Part shown: positions 52,161 to 59,611 of the stretch, one piece after another
How the letters are laid out: each line of letters opens with the position of its first letter
Numbering within the stretch: the stretch's first letter is position 1
Origin: Dryocola sp036489025
Lineage (GTDB): Bacteria; Pseudomonadota; Gammaproteobacteria; Enterobacterales; Enterobacteriaceae
DNA: 64,000 nucleotides
NCBI GenBank assembly: GCA_036489025.1
Contig: DASXGN010000028.1
Location: 310,001 to 374,000, forward strand
Direction of reading: 5' to 3'
The notes under the pieces: generated by a model
Database searches by the model: none
Seen by the model: only the letters and a program-made list of their open reading frames with translations
Told to the model about the DNA's origin: nothing
Translations under genes and position numbers: made by a program

Positions 52161-53309
52161 TTAGCCATGCTTTAATGCATTGGTTAAATCAGCCTGTAAA
52201 TCACCTGCATCCTCAATGCCTATCGACAAACGAATAAGCTGCGGGGTGATCCCGTTCGCCAGGCGCTGTTCCAGCGGAATGGAGGCGTGAGTCATGGTAA
52301 ACGGCTGGCTGACGAGGCTTTCCACGCCGCCCAGGCTTTCCGCCAGCGTGAAGATCTTCAGCCTGCTGATAATCTCCGCTGCCCGTCGTTCATCCCCGCG
52401 CACAACGATTGAAATCATCCCCCCAGGCTGCGACATTTGCTTACGGGCAAGGCGGTACTGCGGGTGCGTTTCAAGCCACGGATAGTAGACCTTTTCCACC
52501 TCGGAATGCTCCACAAGCCAGTGTGCAAGCTGTAATGCATTGGCGCTGTGACGTTCCATGCGCAGGGCGAGGGTGCGGATCCCCCGCAGCGTCAGGAAGC
52601 TGCTGAAGGGATCGAGCACGCCGCCCACGGCGTTTTGCAGATAGCCCAGCCTGTCCGCCAGCGCCCGATCGGCGCCAACGATTGCCAGACCGGCCACCAC
52701 GTCGGAATGCCCGTTAAGATACTTAGTGGCTGAATGCACCACGATATCAAAGCCCAGCTCGAGCGGGCGCTGAATGGCCGGGGAAGCAAAGGTGTTATCC
52801 GCCACGCTAATCAGATTGTGCCGCCGGGCGATACCGGCGATAGCCTGAAGGTCGGCCAGCTTCAGCAGCGGATTAGTCGGCGTTTCAACCCAAATCATGC
52901 GGGTTTCAGGGCGAATGGCGGCTTCCAGCCCGCTGAGGTCGTCAGGTTTGACCCAGCTGACCCGTATTCCTGCGCTGCGCTTTCGCACATTTTCTATCAG
53001 GCGATAGGTCCCGCCGTAGACGTCATCGATGGCGACGATGTGGCTGCCGCTATCGACCAGCTCCAGCACCGTAGAAATTGCCGCCAGCCCCGAGGCAAAA
53101 GCGTAGCCCCGGCTTCCGCTTTCCAGCCCGGCGATGGCCGTTTCCAGCGCGTGGCGAGTCGGATTGCCGCTGCGCGAATATTCGTAGCCGGTATGCTGGC
53201 CGGGGGCGGGCTGCTCGAAGGTTGAGGTGGCATAAATGGGCGGCATAACGGCGCCGTGCGCGTCGCTGAAAGAACCGCCGTGTACGCTTTGGGTGGCGAA
53301 TTTAGTCAT
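52161..53309 (-). CDS. mtcC: cystathionine gamma-lyase-type enzyme (MtcC)
   Basis: A 382-residue Cys/Met-metabolism PLP enzyme. The PLP Lys is in HSATKYLNGHSDVVAG (about residue 197), with SGLAAISTVLELVDSGSHIVAIDDVYGGTYRL (about 75-106) upstream. Sequence alone cannot tell gamma-lyase from gamma-synthase, but the partner gene is a cystathionine beta-synthase, so gamma-cleavage of cystathionine to cysteine is the likely direction (reverse transsulfuration, called MtcC in Klebsiella). Start at 53309 (second of two adjacent ATGs) after AAGGAA. It is 10 bases after mtcB. Confidence 0.85.
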   Translation of the reverse strand: MTKFATQSVHGGSFSDAHGAVMPPIYATSTFEQPAPGQHTGYEYSRSGNPTRHALETAIAGLESGSRGYAFASGLAAISTVLELVDSGSHIVAIDDVYGGTYRLIENVRKRSAGIRVSWVKPDDLSGLEAAIRPETRMIWVETPTNPLLKLADLQAIAGIARRHNLISVADNTFASPAIQRPLELGFDIVVHSATKYLNGHSDVVAGLAIVGADRALADRLGYLQNAVGGVLDPFSSFLTLRGIRTLALRMERHSANALQLAHWLVEHSEVEKVYYPWLETHPQYRLARKQMSQPGGMISIVVRGDERRAAEIISRLKIFTLAESLGGVESLVSQPFTMTHASIPLEQRLANGITPQLIRLSIGIEDAGDLQADLTNALKHG

Positions 53310-53319
53310 CATGATTTCC

Positions 53320-54300
53320 TTAGTCATTTTTCAAAGAGAGGGCCTGGCCGCTGAGCCATTCATCGTTAAACATTTTGGAGAGATATTTGTTGCCGCTGTC
53401 GCAGGCGAACGTCACCACGCGTTTGGGTTTGTTCTGGGCACGGCAATAGCGAAGGGCCGCTGCGAGCAGGGTGCCGGTGGAAGAACCGGCCAGAATGCCT
53501 TCGCGCTTTAACAGCTCGCGGGCGACAGAAAATGCTTCACCATCTGCGATCCTGAAGGCCTTCGAGACGCCGCCAATCTGCGCCAGAGGAGGGATGAAAT
53601 CTTCGCCAATGCCTTCCACCAGCCAGCTGCCCGGCATTTGTGGCGGCGCTTTTTCCACCACATCTGCCAGAATAGAGCCCTGCGGATCGGCGAGGATAAA
53701 TTCAGTTTTTGGCGAACGACCGTGGAAGAAGCTTTGCAATCCGCCGAGCGTCCCTCCTGAACCAACGCCCACTACAATGGCATCGATATGCCCGTCAGTT
53801 TGCTGCCAGAGTTCGGCGGCGGTCGTTGCGGCATGCGCCTGTGGGTTTGCCGGGTTAGAGAATTGATCGATGTAATAGCTGCCGGGCATATCCTGCGCAA
53901 GGCGTTGGGCGTAGTCCTGGTAGTAGTCGGGATGGCCTTTGACAACGTCCGAGCGCGTAATACGGACATCTACTCCCAGCGCGTGGAGATGCAAAATTTT
54001 CTCGCGGCTCATTTTATCCGGCACCACCAGAATCAGCGGATAGCCTTTTTGCGAGGCGATCAGCGCCAGCCCAAGCCCCGTATTCCCCGCCGTGGCTTCA
54101 ACAATCGTGCCGCCGGGCCGTAACGCACCGCTTTGCTCGGCCTGGTTAATCATCGCCAGAGCAACGCGATCTTTAATTGAGCCGCCGGGATTTTGATTCT
54201 CCAGCTTTAGCAGCAGCTCGCAGGGGCCGGTTTCAAACCGATTAAGCCGCAGCAGCGGAGTATGACCGATTAAATCAAGGACGGAATTGACGATTGCCAT
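53320..54300 (-). CDS. mtcB: cystathionine beta-synthase-type enzyme (MtcB)
   Basis: A 326-residue fold-type II PLP enzyme: PLP Lys in LENQNPGGSIKDRVAL (about residue 43), ATAGNTGLGLALIASQKGYP (about 68-87), VGVGSGGTLGG (phosphate loop, about 176). It lacks the regulatory CBS domains of eukaryotic enzymes. Cysteine synthases and beta-synthases look alike here; adjacency to mtcC suggests condensation of homocysteine with serine (or O-acetylserine). The start at 54300 is used (MAIVNSVLDLIGHTPLLRL). Confidence 0.84.
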   Translation of the reverse strand: MAIVNSVLDLIGHTPLLRLNRFETGPCELLLKLENQNPGGSIKDRVALAMINQAEQSGALRPGGTIVEATAGNTGLGLALIASQKGYPLILVVPDKMSREKILHLHALGVDVRITRSDVVKGHPDYYQDYAQRLAQDMPGSYYIDQFSNPANPQAHAATTAAELWQQTDGHIDAIVVGVGSGGTLGGLQSFFHGRSPKTEFILADPQGSILADVVEKAPPQMPGSWLVEGIGEDFIPPLAQIGGVSKAFRIADGEAFSVARELLKREGILAGSSTGTLLAAALRYCRAQNKPKRVVTFACDSGNKYLSKMFNDEWLSGQALSLKND

Positions 54301-54427
54301 GGTTCTCTCACAACATGAAAAGTGTTCATGTTGCGGATGATAGGACGGCATAAAACGTCCTCTAAAGAACTTAAAACCAGCCGATAGAGCATAAAGTTAT
54401 ATAATCTGCTGATTGAGCCGTCAGGAA

Positions 54428-54525
54428 GGCAAGCCGTATGGCGGTTTGGAAAGATCGATGGCTAAACGAGGGGATAAACGCGGTGATTCGCCGGTTTTAT
54501 GTACGCTATGTCCCGACGGCTTGCC
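54428..54525. repeat. long-range inverted repeat upstream of mtcB
   Basis: GGCAAGCCGT (54428-54437) is the exact inverse complement of ACGGCTTGCC (54516-54525), about 80 bases apart. It lies in the gap between the Rrf2 gene and mtcB. It could be a terminator-like or leader RNA structure, or a coincidence; the inside shows no clear second stem. Confidence 0.4.
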
Positions 54526-54568
54526 GCCTGCCGGGAATACTTTGCAGAAAATTGTCTAACCAAAAAGG

Positions 54569-55075
54569 TTACTGGCTGCGGCGATCTTTGATCCAGTCCT
54601 GAACTTCCACGACAAACTCATCGGGTGCTTTGCGAAATACGCGACGGGCCAAATCCAGAATGGTGTGCTGGGCCAACGCTTCTTCCATTCGCTGCTGCGC
54701 GGTGTTCATGACCGCACGAATTCCGCAGATTCCTTCACAGGCCCAGGCCGGTGGGGTTTCGTCGAATACGGCGAGGCGCTGACGGATCTCTTTGCAGTCG
54801 AAGATACTCTTCGGGCCGTCGATAGCGGCGACGATATCCAGCACGGTGATGTTTTCCGGCAGGCGGGCGAGCATAAAGCCACCGCCTTTCCCTTCCGTGC
54901 TGGCCACCAGTCCGGCTTTAGAAAGCCTGGTGAAGATCTTAGCCAGATAATCGTAGGGCACGCCCTGTAGCTCGGCGATTTCCCGCACGCTCATCTCCAT
55001 GCCATTACCTTTGTTATCCACCATACATACCAGGCTGTGAATGCCGTATTCAACGCCCGCGCTGTAAAAAGCCAT
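54569..55075 (-). CDS. Rrf2-family regulator with cysteines, likely redox or Fe-S sensing
   Basis: A 168-residue Rrf2 protein: winged helix MSVREIAELQGVPYDYLAKIFTRLSKAGLVASTEGKGGGF (about 27-66), then Cys residues in FDCKEIR, WACEGICGIR. Clustered cysteines (C-x3-C plus one more upstream) fit an Fe-S cluster or thiol switch. The start at 55075 is used; extension to 55156 is unlikely. It is divergent from an NDH-2-like flavoprotein gene and a palindrome lies between them. Confidence 0.85.
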   Translation of the reverse strand: MAFYSAGVEYGIHSLVCMVDNKGNGMEMSVREIAELQGVPYDYLAKIFTRLSKAGLVASTEGKGGGFMLARLPENITVLDIVAAIDGPKSIFDCKEIRQRLAVFDETPPAWACEGICGIRAVMNTAQQRMEEALAQHTILDLARRVFRKAPDEFVVEVQDWIKDRRSQ

Positions 55076-55179
55076 AGAACCCCCGCCATAATTATTCCGA
55101 GTAATGTAGGGAGATCTTCGCCAGGTTGCAACGGGAACGCCATGTAATAGGGTCAATAATTTAACTGCGAAAAAACTTG

Positions 55180-55195
55180 TCGGAGTTATCTCCGA
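55180..55195. promoter_or_regulatory. palindromic operator between the Rrf2 gene and the flavoprotein gene
   Basis: TCGGAG-TTAT-CTCCGA is a perfect 6-base inverted repeat in the 177-base divergent promoter region. Position and symmetry fit an Rrf2-type operator. Confidence 0.65.
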
Positions 55196-55252
55196 TCAGT
55201 ATAGTCGTAGTCACTGGCCCCCCGATGGCTTTATTTGACGAAGGAAGTTCGC

Positions 55253-56455
55253 ATGAAACAAAAGATCCTTATTCTTGGCGCAGGTTTCGCGGGTATGTGG
55301 GCAGCGCTAAGCGCGGCACGTCTGGCAGCGCTGCACAACCGCAGCGACATAGAGATCTCCGTGCTTGCGCCGCAGCCAGAACTGCGCGTGCGACCGCGTT
55401 TTTACGAGCAGAAGGTTGAAACCCTTGTTTCTCCATTAATGCCGCTGTTTAACGTCACCGGCGTCAGGTTCCTGCAGGGTGAAGCCCAGCGCATTGACGC
55501 TGAGGCAAAGTGCGTGTGGTATCGCAACGCGCAGAATGAAAGCACCCTTGAAAACTACGACCGGCTGGTCATTGCCACCGGCAGCCATCTGCGACGCGAC
55601 CTGGTGAAAGGGGTGGCTGAACACGCCTTTGACCTCGATCGGCTCGAAACCGCGCTGCGCCTTGAGCAGCACATTAATCAGCTTGGGCAGCAGCCGGATT
55701 CAGATAGACGCAATACCGTGGTGGTGTGCGGCGGCGGCTTTACCGGCATCGAAGTTGCTACCGAGCTGCCGCACCGCCTGCAGGCCATTCTTGGCGAAGG
55801 GGCTAAGCCGCGCGTTATCGTGGTGGAACGCGGAAACGTGATTGGCGGCCGATACAGCGAAGCGCTGCGCGACGTGATTCGTGAAGCAAGCGACGAGCTG
55901 GGGGTGGAATGGCGTCTGGGCGCGGACGTGGCGGAAGTCGACGAGCAGGGCATTGTTCTGGCCGACGGCGAGCGTATCGCTTCGAGCACCGTTATCTGGA
56001 CGGTGGGCGTTCAGGCCAGCGAACTCACCGCGCAGCTTACCGCCGAGCGCGATAGCCAGGGTCGTCTGCACGTGAACGAATTCCTGCAGGTGCCGGGTTA
56101 CGAAGGTATTTTCGCTACCGGCGACGTGGCTCGTGCGGCCACCGATGATAAAGGCAACTTTGCGCTGATGACCTGCCAGCACGCCATCATGCTTGGCCGC
56201 TTCGTCGGCCATAATGCGGCGGCATCGTTGATCGGCATTGAGCCGTTAACCTATCGTCAGGTGAACTACGTCACCTGCCTGGATTTAGGCGGCTGGGGCG
56301 CGGTATACACCGAGGGCTGGGATCAGGAAGTGAAACTCATCCGTGAAGAAGCCAAAAAGCTCAAGCTCTCGATCACCAGCGAGCTGATTTATCCGCCAAA
56401 AGCCGATCGCAAGATTGCCTTTGAAACCGCGGATCCATTGGCAGCCTTCGTTTAA
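55253..56455 (+). CDS. type II NADH dehydrogenase-like FAD oxidoreductase
   Basis: A 400-residue flavoprotein. FAD site ILILGAGFAGMWAALSAARL (about 4-23), NAD site TVVVCGGGFTGIEVATELP (about 155-173), and the second FAD motif GIFATGDVARAA (about 288-299). It resembles Ndh-family quinone reductases but is shorter than E. coli Ndh (434) and ends without the usual membrane-anchoring helix. The start at 55253 has GAAGGAAG upstream. The divergent Rrf2 regulator suggests induction by a redox signal such as thiol stress, NO or iron-sulfur loss. Confidence 0.87.
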   Translation: MKQKILILGAGFAGMWAALSAARLAALHNRSDIEISVLAPQPELRVRPRFYEQKVETLVSPLMPLFNVTGVRFLQGEAQRIDAEAKCVWYRNAQNESTLENYDRLVIATGSHLRRDLVKGVAEHAFDLDRLETALRLEQHINQLGQQPDSDRRNTVVVCGGGFTGIEVATELPHRLQAILGEGAKPRVIVVERGNVIGGRYSEALRDVIREASDELGVEWRLGADVAEVDEQGIVLADGERIASSTVIWTVGVQASELTAQLTAERDSQGRLHVNEFLQVPGYEGIFATGDVARAATDDKGNFALMTCQHAIMLGRFVGHNAAASLIGIEPLTYRQVNYVTCLDLGGWGAVYTEGWDQEVKLIREEAKKLKLSITSELIYPPKADRKIAFETADPLAAFV

Positions 56456-56503
56456 GACAGGGTATGATGCGCATACTCGAGTTGAATTACAGAAGATGCC
56501 GTC

Positions 56504-56818
56504 ATGAACGAGATAACTTTTTTCCAGCGCTTCGAAGCTGATATCCTGGCCGACCGCAAAACCATTACCCTGCGCGATGAAGCCGAATCACATTTTCGCC
56601 CGGGGCAGCGCCTGCGCGTCGGGCGTTATGAGGACGACGTTTATTTCTGCACCATCGAGGTGAAAAGCGTGGAACCCGTGCTGCTCAATGAACTCACGCT
56701 GGAGCATGCGCGTCAGGAAAATATGACGCTGACCCAGCTTAAAGAAGTGATTGGTGAAATTTATCCAGGGCTTAACGAGCTGCACGTAATTTCATTCGAA
56801 CGGATAAAATCCCTGTAG
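56504..56818 (+). CDS. yqfB: YqfB, ASCH-domain N4-acetylcytidine amidohydrolase
   Basis: A 104-residue ASCH-fold protein matching E. coli YqfB: ITFFQRFEADILADRKTITLRDEAESHF (about 4-31), LRVGRYEDDVYFCTIEV (about 38-54). E. coli YqfB hydrolyses N4-acetylcytidine and related acylated nucleosides; the conserved Lys, Thr and Glu of its active site fall in the KTITLRDE block. Monocistronic, followed by a terminator. Confidence 0.92.
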   Translation: MNEITFFQRFEADILADRKTITLRDEAESHFRPGQRLRVGRYEDDVYFCTIEVKSVEPVLLNELTLEHARQENMTLTQLKEVIGEIYPGLNELHVISFERIKSL

Positions 56819-56840
56819 TCATTCCTGCATTCTTCACCGT

Positions 56841-56876
56841 AGCCCTGAGCCAGAATCTTCTGGAGCAGGGCTTTTT
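56841..56876 (+). terminator. intrinsic terminator of yqfB
   Basis: AGCCCTG (56841-56847) pairs with CAGGGCT (56866-56872), with inner CCAGAA/TTCTGG pairs, and is followed by TTTTT. Confidence 0.85.
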
Positions 56877-56920
56877 AATGGCTCCATAATTCTGTTCACG
56901 GAGGAAGACTGAATAAACTA

Positions 56921-57397
56921 TTACGCGGAAATTCTTTTCGACGTGACGTATTTTTGCTGCCAGTAGGAATTATCCAGTGACGAAATAGTCACCCCAACGG
57001 ATGTTGACGCATGTAAAAAATTACCCTTGCCAATATAAACCCCCACGTGGCGCTGGCGTTTACCCGTTTTAAAGAACACCAGGTCGCCAGGCTGAAGCTT
57101 ATGTTTGGGAACGTGCTTGCCTAAGCGCATCTGCGCCTCGGTGGTCCTTGGCAGGCTAATAGCACGCTTCTTGAAAACCCGCTGCGTGAGCGCGGAGCAG
57201 TCTATTCCTCGCTTTGTTGAGCCGCCATGTCGATATTTCACACCTTTCCACGTAGCGTAAAACTGTGAAATATCGACCTGGGACAAATGCGTTTTGCTCT
57301 TAAAACCGGCGCTTTCCATTGCTGAAGCGTGAGGCGCAAAGAACGGGGAGATGATAAAACCAATAAGTAAAACAAACTTTATGAAAACCTTTAACAC
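56921..57397 (-). CDS. exported NlpC/P60 (C40) peptidoglycan hydrolase
   Basis: A 158-residue protein with a signal peptide (about 1-26, FFAPHASAME; no lipobox). The NlpC/P60 domain shows RGIDCSALTQRVFKK (nucleophile Cys about 67), LQPGDLVFF (about 101-109), RHVGVYIG (catalytic His about 116) and NFLHAST (about 126-132). Family members cut the peptide stems of peptidoglycan. It is most like NlpC/YafL in the SSLDNSYWQQKYV ending. The start is a GTG at 57397. It has no operon partners. Confidence 0.87.
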   Translation of the reverse strand: MLKVFIKFVLLIGFIISPFFAPHASAMESAGFKSKTHLSQVDISQFYATWKGVKYRHGGSTKRGIDCSALTQRVFKKRAISLPRTTEAQMRLGKHVPKHKLQPGDLVFFKTGKRQRHVGVYIGKGNFLHASTSVGVTISSLDNSYWQQKYVTSKRISA

Positions 57398-57619
57398 AAT
57401 AAATACTCTTAAATGACCTGCGTAACCTGAATTATTAAGCTGGAATAAAAACCGTCACGAATTACGCCGCGCCGGTAAATTTCCAGGCGCCGGGTGGCGA
57501 AAAATGATGGGCGTATAATAACCAGCGCTGGTTGTTTAATCTACAGTGGTAATGTCTTAAAAAGAGCGCATTTTTGACCGGGTCTTACCTGGCGCCAGAA
57601 AGTTCATGCCCGGCAAGAA

Positions 57620-57639
57620 GGAAGGGGCTGACCCCTTCC
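57620..57639 (-). terminator. terminator of ydcH
   Basis: GGAAGGGG and CCCCTTCC are perfect arms with the 4-base loop CTGA, just past the ydcH stop on the minus strand, followed by TTCTT. Confidence 0.7.
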
Positions 57640-57649
57640 CGGAAAGAGG

Positions 57650-57865
57650 TTACCGACTGGCTTTCTTTAACATCTGATAAAGCTCGTCTTTCAGCCTTAG
57701 CTTCTCTTTTTTCAGCTGCATCACCTGTTCATTGTAGCCGGTGCCCTGTGGGCCTTCGCGGCGAAGAATTTCATGGTCGAGCTGATTATGTTTGTCGAAC
57801 AGGCTAAGAAAACGTGGGTTGGCGGATTTTAACTCGGTGATCAGTTCGCGGTATTCAGGAAACAT
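57650..57865 (-). CDS. ydcH: YdcH, small coiled-coil DUF465 protein
   Basis: A 71-residue all-helical protein matching E. coli YdcH (MFPEYRELITELKSANPRFLSLFDKHNQLDHEI...). DUF465 proteins form short helical hairpins or coiled coils; function is unknown. The gene is monocistronic, with GGGAGG before the ATG. Confidence 0.92.
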   Translation of the reverse strand: MFPEYRELITELKSANPRFLSLFDKHNQLDHEILRREGPQGTGYNEQVMQLKKEKLRLKDELYQMLKKASR

Positions 57866-58090
57866 TTCAAACCTCCCTGGGACGGTTAGTCGGTGGATGG
57901 GTTGTTACCAGGCCGTACGTCAAAGTGCCAGAGCCAGTGTAGAAGGGTGTAACGGCAAAAGGGAAGTAACGAATCGTATGGGTTTGTCAATTTGGGATCC
58001 GGGTAGCGACACGACATAAACGGTTGCAATTTAATCAACACCGGGTCTGGAAAACGCCGCAATTTGATAAAGACAACCCCCGGCGCGCAT

Positions 58091-58119
58091 GTTAAAACAT
58101 ATCTATGATATATCTTAAC
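58091..58119. promoter_or_regulatory. large palindromic operator upstream of yqjH
   Basis: GTTAA-N3-ATATC-TAT-GATAT-N3-TTAAC is a 29-base palindrome with two pairs of matching arms. It lies 19 bases before the yqjH start. It is a plausible site for the PadR-type regulator encoded downstream. Confidence 0.75.
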
Positions 58120-58137
58120 CCATAAAAAGAGCCTGCC

Positions 58138-58902
58138 ATGACCCCCCAACAAACCAAATCTAAACTTCCTGAGCGCGTTAAAAATGAGCTTAAGTTCCGA
58201 GAATTGACGGTGAAAAGTAAGCAAACTGCCGTCGATTGCTTCTACCGTATCGTCTTTGTCAGCGAACAGCTCAGCGGTTTTGCCTCCCACGGATTTGACG
58301 ATCACATCAAAGTTTTCTTTCCCGACGCAGACGGCAGGCTTGAATTGCCCGTAATTACCGGTGAAGGCATTGTCTGGGGTGAGGGCCCGCGCCCGGCTTC
58401 CCGCGACTACACGCCGCTGGCCTTCGATGCTGAACGCAATGAGCTGACCATCGACTTCTACATTCATGAGGGAGGCGTGGCAAGCAGCTGGGCCGAAGGA
58501 GCGCAGCCTGGCGATAAGCTGATGATTGGTGGCCCGCGCGGATCGCTGGTTATTCCAACGGATTACGCCTGGCAGCTGTACGTTTGCGACGAAAGCGGTC
58601 TGCCTGCGGTTCGCCGTCGCTTGCAACAGTTGTCGGAGAACGTTCACGTGCAGGTACTGGTGAACAGCCACCACGCCGCGACTGAGCCGTATCTGAGCGA
58701 GTTTACCCATGCGAATATTGAGTGGCTCAGCGGAGAGGCTATCGCCGACAGGTTGCAAAACCTTTCGGTACCCGCGCAGGATTACTTCATCTGGCTAACC
58801 GGTGAAGGGCAAGAGGTTAAGCGCCTGCACGACAACCTGCTGGCAACCTACGCTCTGGACGCCGATTACGTGCGCGCCGTGGCCTACTGGCACAGTAAAT
58901 AG
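58138..58902 (+). CDS. yqjH: siderophore-interacting ferric reductase YqjH
   Basis: A 254-residue NADPH-dependent ferric reductase of the SIP family, matching E. coli YqjH in length. FAD-binding first half (RDYTPLAFDAERNELTIDFYIHEGGVASSWA, about 96-127) and the NADPH/SIP domain (LYVCDESGLPAVRRRL, about 146-161). It reduces ferric siderophores such as enterobactin complexes to release iron. The start is the ATG in a weakly RBS-marked position after GAGCCTGCC. The next gene is a PadR regulator 9 bases later. Confidence 0.9.
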   Translation: MTPQQTKSKLPERVKNELKFRELTVKSKQTAVDCFYRIVFVSEQLSGFASHGFDDHIKVFFPDADGRLELPVITGEGIVWGEGPRPASRDYTPLAFDAERNELTIDFYIHEGGVASSWAEGAQPGDKLMIGGPRGSLVIPTDYAWQLYVCDESGLPAVRRRLQQLSENVHVQVLVNSHHAATEPYLSEFTHANIEWLSGEAIADRLQNLSVPAQDYFIWLTGEGQEVKRLHDNLLATYALDADYVRAVAYWHSK

Positions 58903-58911
58903 GATCTGAAA

Positions 58912-59433
58912 ATGCGTATTGATCGTCTGCGACACGAGCCCGGTAGCCCGGAAGGTAAAGGTCGCTCCCGTCGGGAAAAGCTGTTCGACGCGCAGGATAT
59001 TCGCCTGCTAATGCTTAGCTTTCTCTCCACCAGCCCGGCGCACGGCTATGAGCTGATTAAATCCATTGAGGCGCTGGCAAAGGGGGAATACGTGCCGAGC
59101 CCGGGGCTCGTCTATCCAAATTTGACGCTGCTCGAAGAGATGGGCGCTATTCGCAGCGCGGACAGCCCCGGCGGCAAAAAGGTCTGGGAACTTACGGAAG
59201 AGGGGAAAGCTTCGCTGGAAGAACAGCGTGCAGATGTCACGGCGATCGTTGAACGGCTGTCCTCGCTCGGCGTGCTGGGGGAGAACCGCCGTATTCCTGA
59301 AGTGCAGCGCGCCATCCACAACTTTCGCGTGGCGCTTAATACGCGGCTTGCGCAGGGCGATATACCCAAAGAAACGTTGTACAAAATCATCGACACGCTC
59401 GACCAGGCAGCAAAAGATATCGAACGTAGCTGA
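58912..59433 (+). CDS. PadR-family regulator (YqjI-like) without the metal-binding N-terminus
   Basis: A 173-residue PadR protein: LFDAQDIRLLMLSFLSTSPAHGYELIKSIEALAKGEYVPSPGLVYPNLTLLEEMG (about 24-78) is the winged helix, with a helical C-terminus for dimerisation. In E. coli YqjI represses yqjH and carries a long His/Cys-rich N-terminal segment that binds nickel; this protein has instead a short basic N-terminus with only one His and no Cys. It follows yqjH in the same direction rather than divergently. Confidence 0.87.
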   Translation: MRIDRLRHEPGSPEGKGRSRREKLFDAQDIRLLMLSFLSTSPAHGYELIKSIEALAKGEYVPSPGLVYPNLTLLEEMGAIRSADSPGGKKVWELTEEGKASLEEQRADVTAIVERLSSLGVLGENRRIPEVQRAIHNFRVALNTRLAQGDIPKETLYKIIDTLDQAAKDIERS

Positions 59434-59441
59434 CCCTCTGA

Positions 59442-59467
59442 ACCGTCCTGGAAGCAGGGCGGTTTTG
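59442..59467 (+). terminator. intrinsic terminator after the PadR gene
   Basis: ACCGTCCTG (59442-59450) pairs with CAGGGCGGT (59455-59463; one G-U pair in RNA) and is followed by TTTTG. Confidence 0.75.
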
Positions 59468-59549
59468 CCGGCGCAGAGCGAAAGCAGCATAAAAATTTGA
59501 GCATTCGCATGCTCAACGCAACTTATGTTGATAAGTGCAACAATAAGCA

Positions 59550-59576
59550 TAAAGTTTTCTCATAAAACGCCGACAT
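59550..59576 (+). promoter_or_regulatory. sigma-28 (FliA) promoter of tsr
   Basis: TAAAGTTT (59550-59557), an 11-base spacer, then GCCGACAT (59569-59576). The -35 matches the FliA consensus exactly and the -10 in 6 of 8 bases. It lies about 35 bases before the tsr start. Confidence 0.9.
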
Positions 59577-59611
59577 ACATTAAGTATCTGTCGGAATAAG
59601 AATGGGAAAGC

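Noticed and set aside
54438..54602. 54-codon plus-strand frame between the Rrf2 gene and mtcB
   Set aside because: It overlaps the Rrf2 gene end on the other strand, has no convincing ribosome site and no recognisable family; probably chance.
57574..57807. 77-codon plus-strand frame near ydcH
   Set aside because: It runs through the ydcH terminator and gene in antisense, with no start context.
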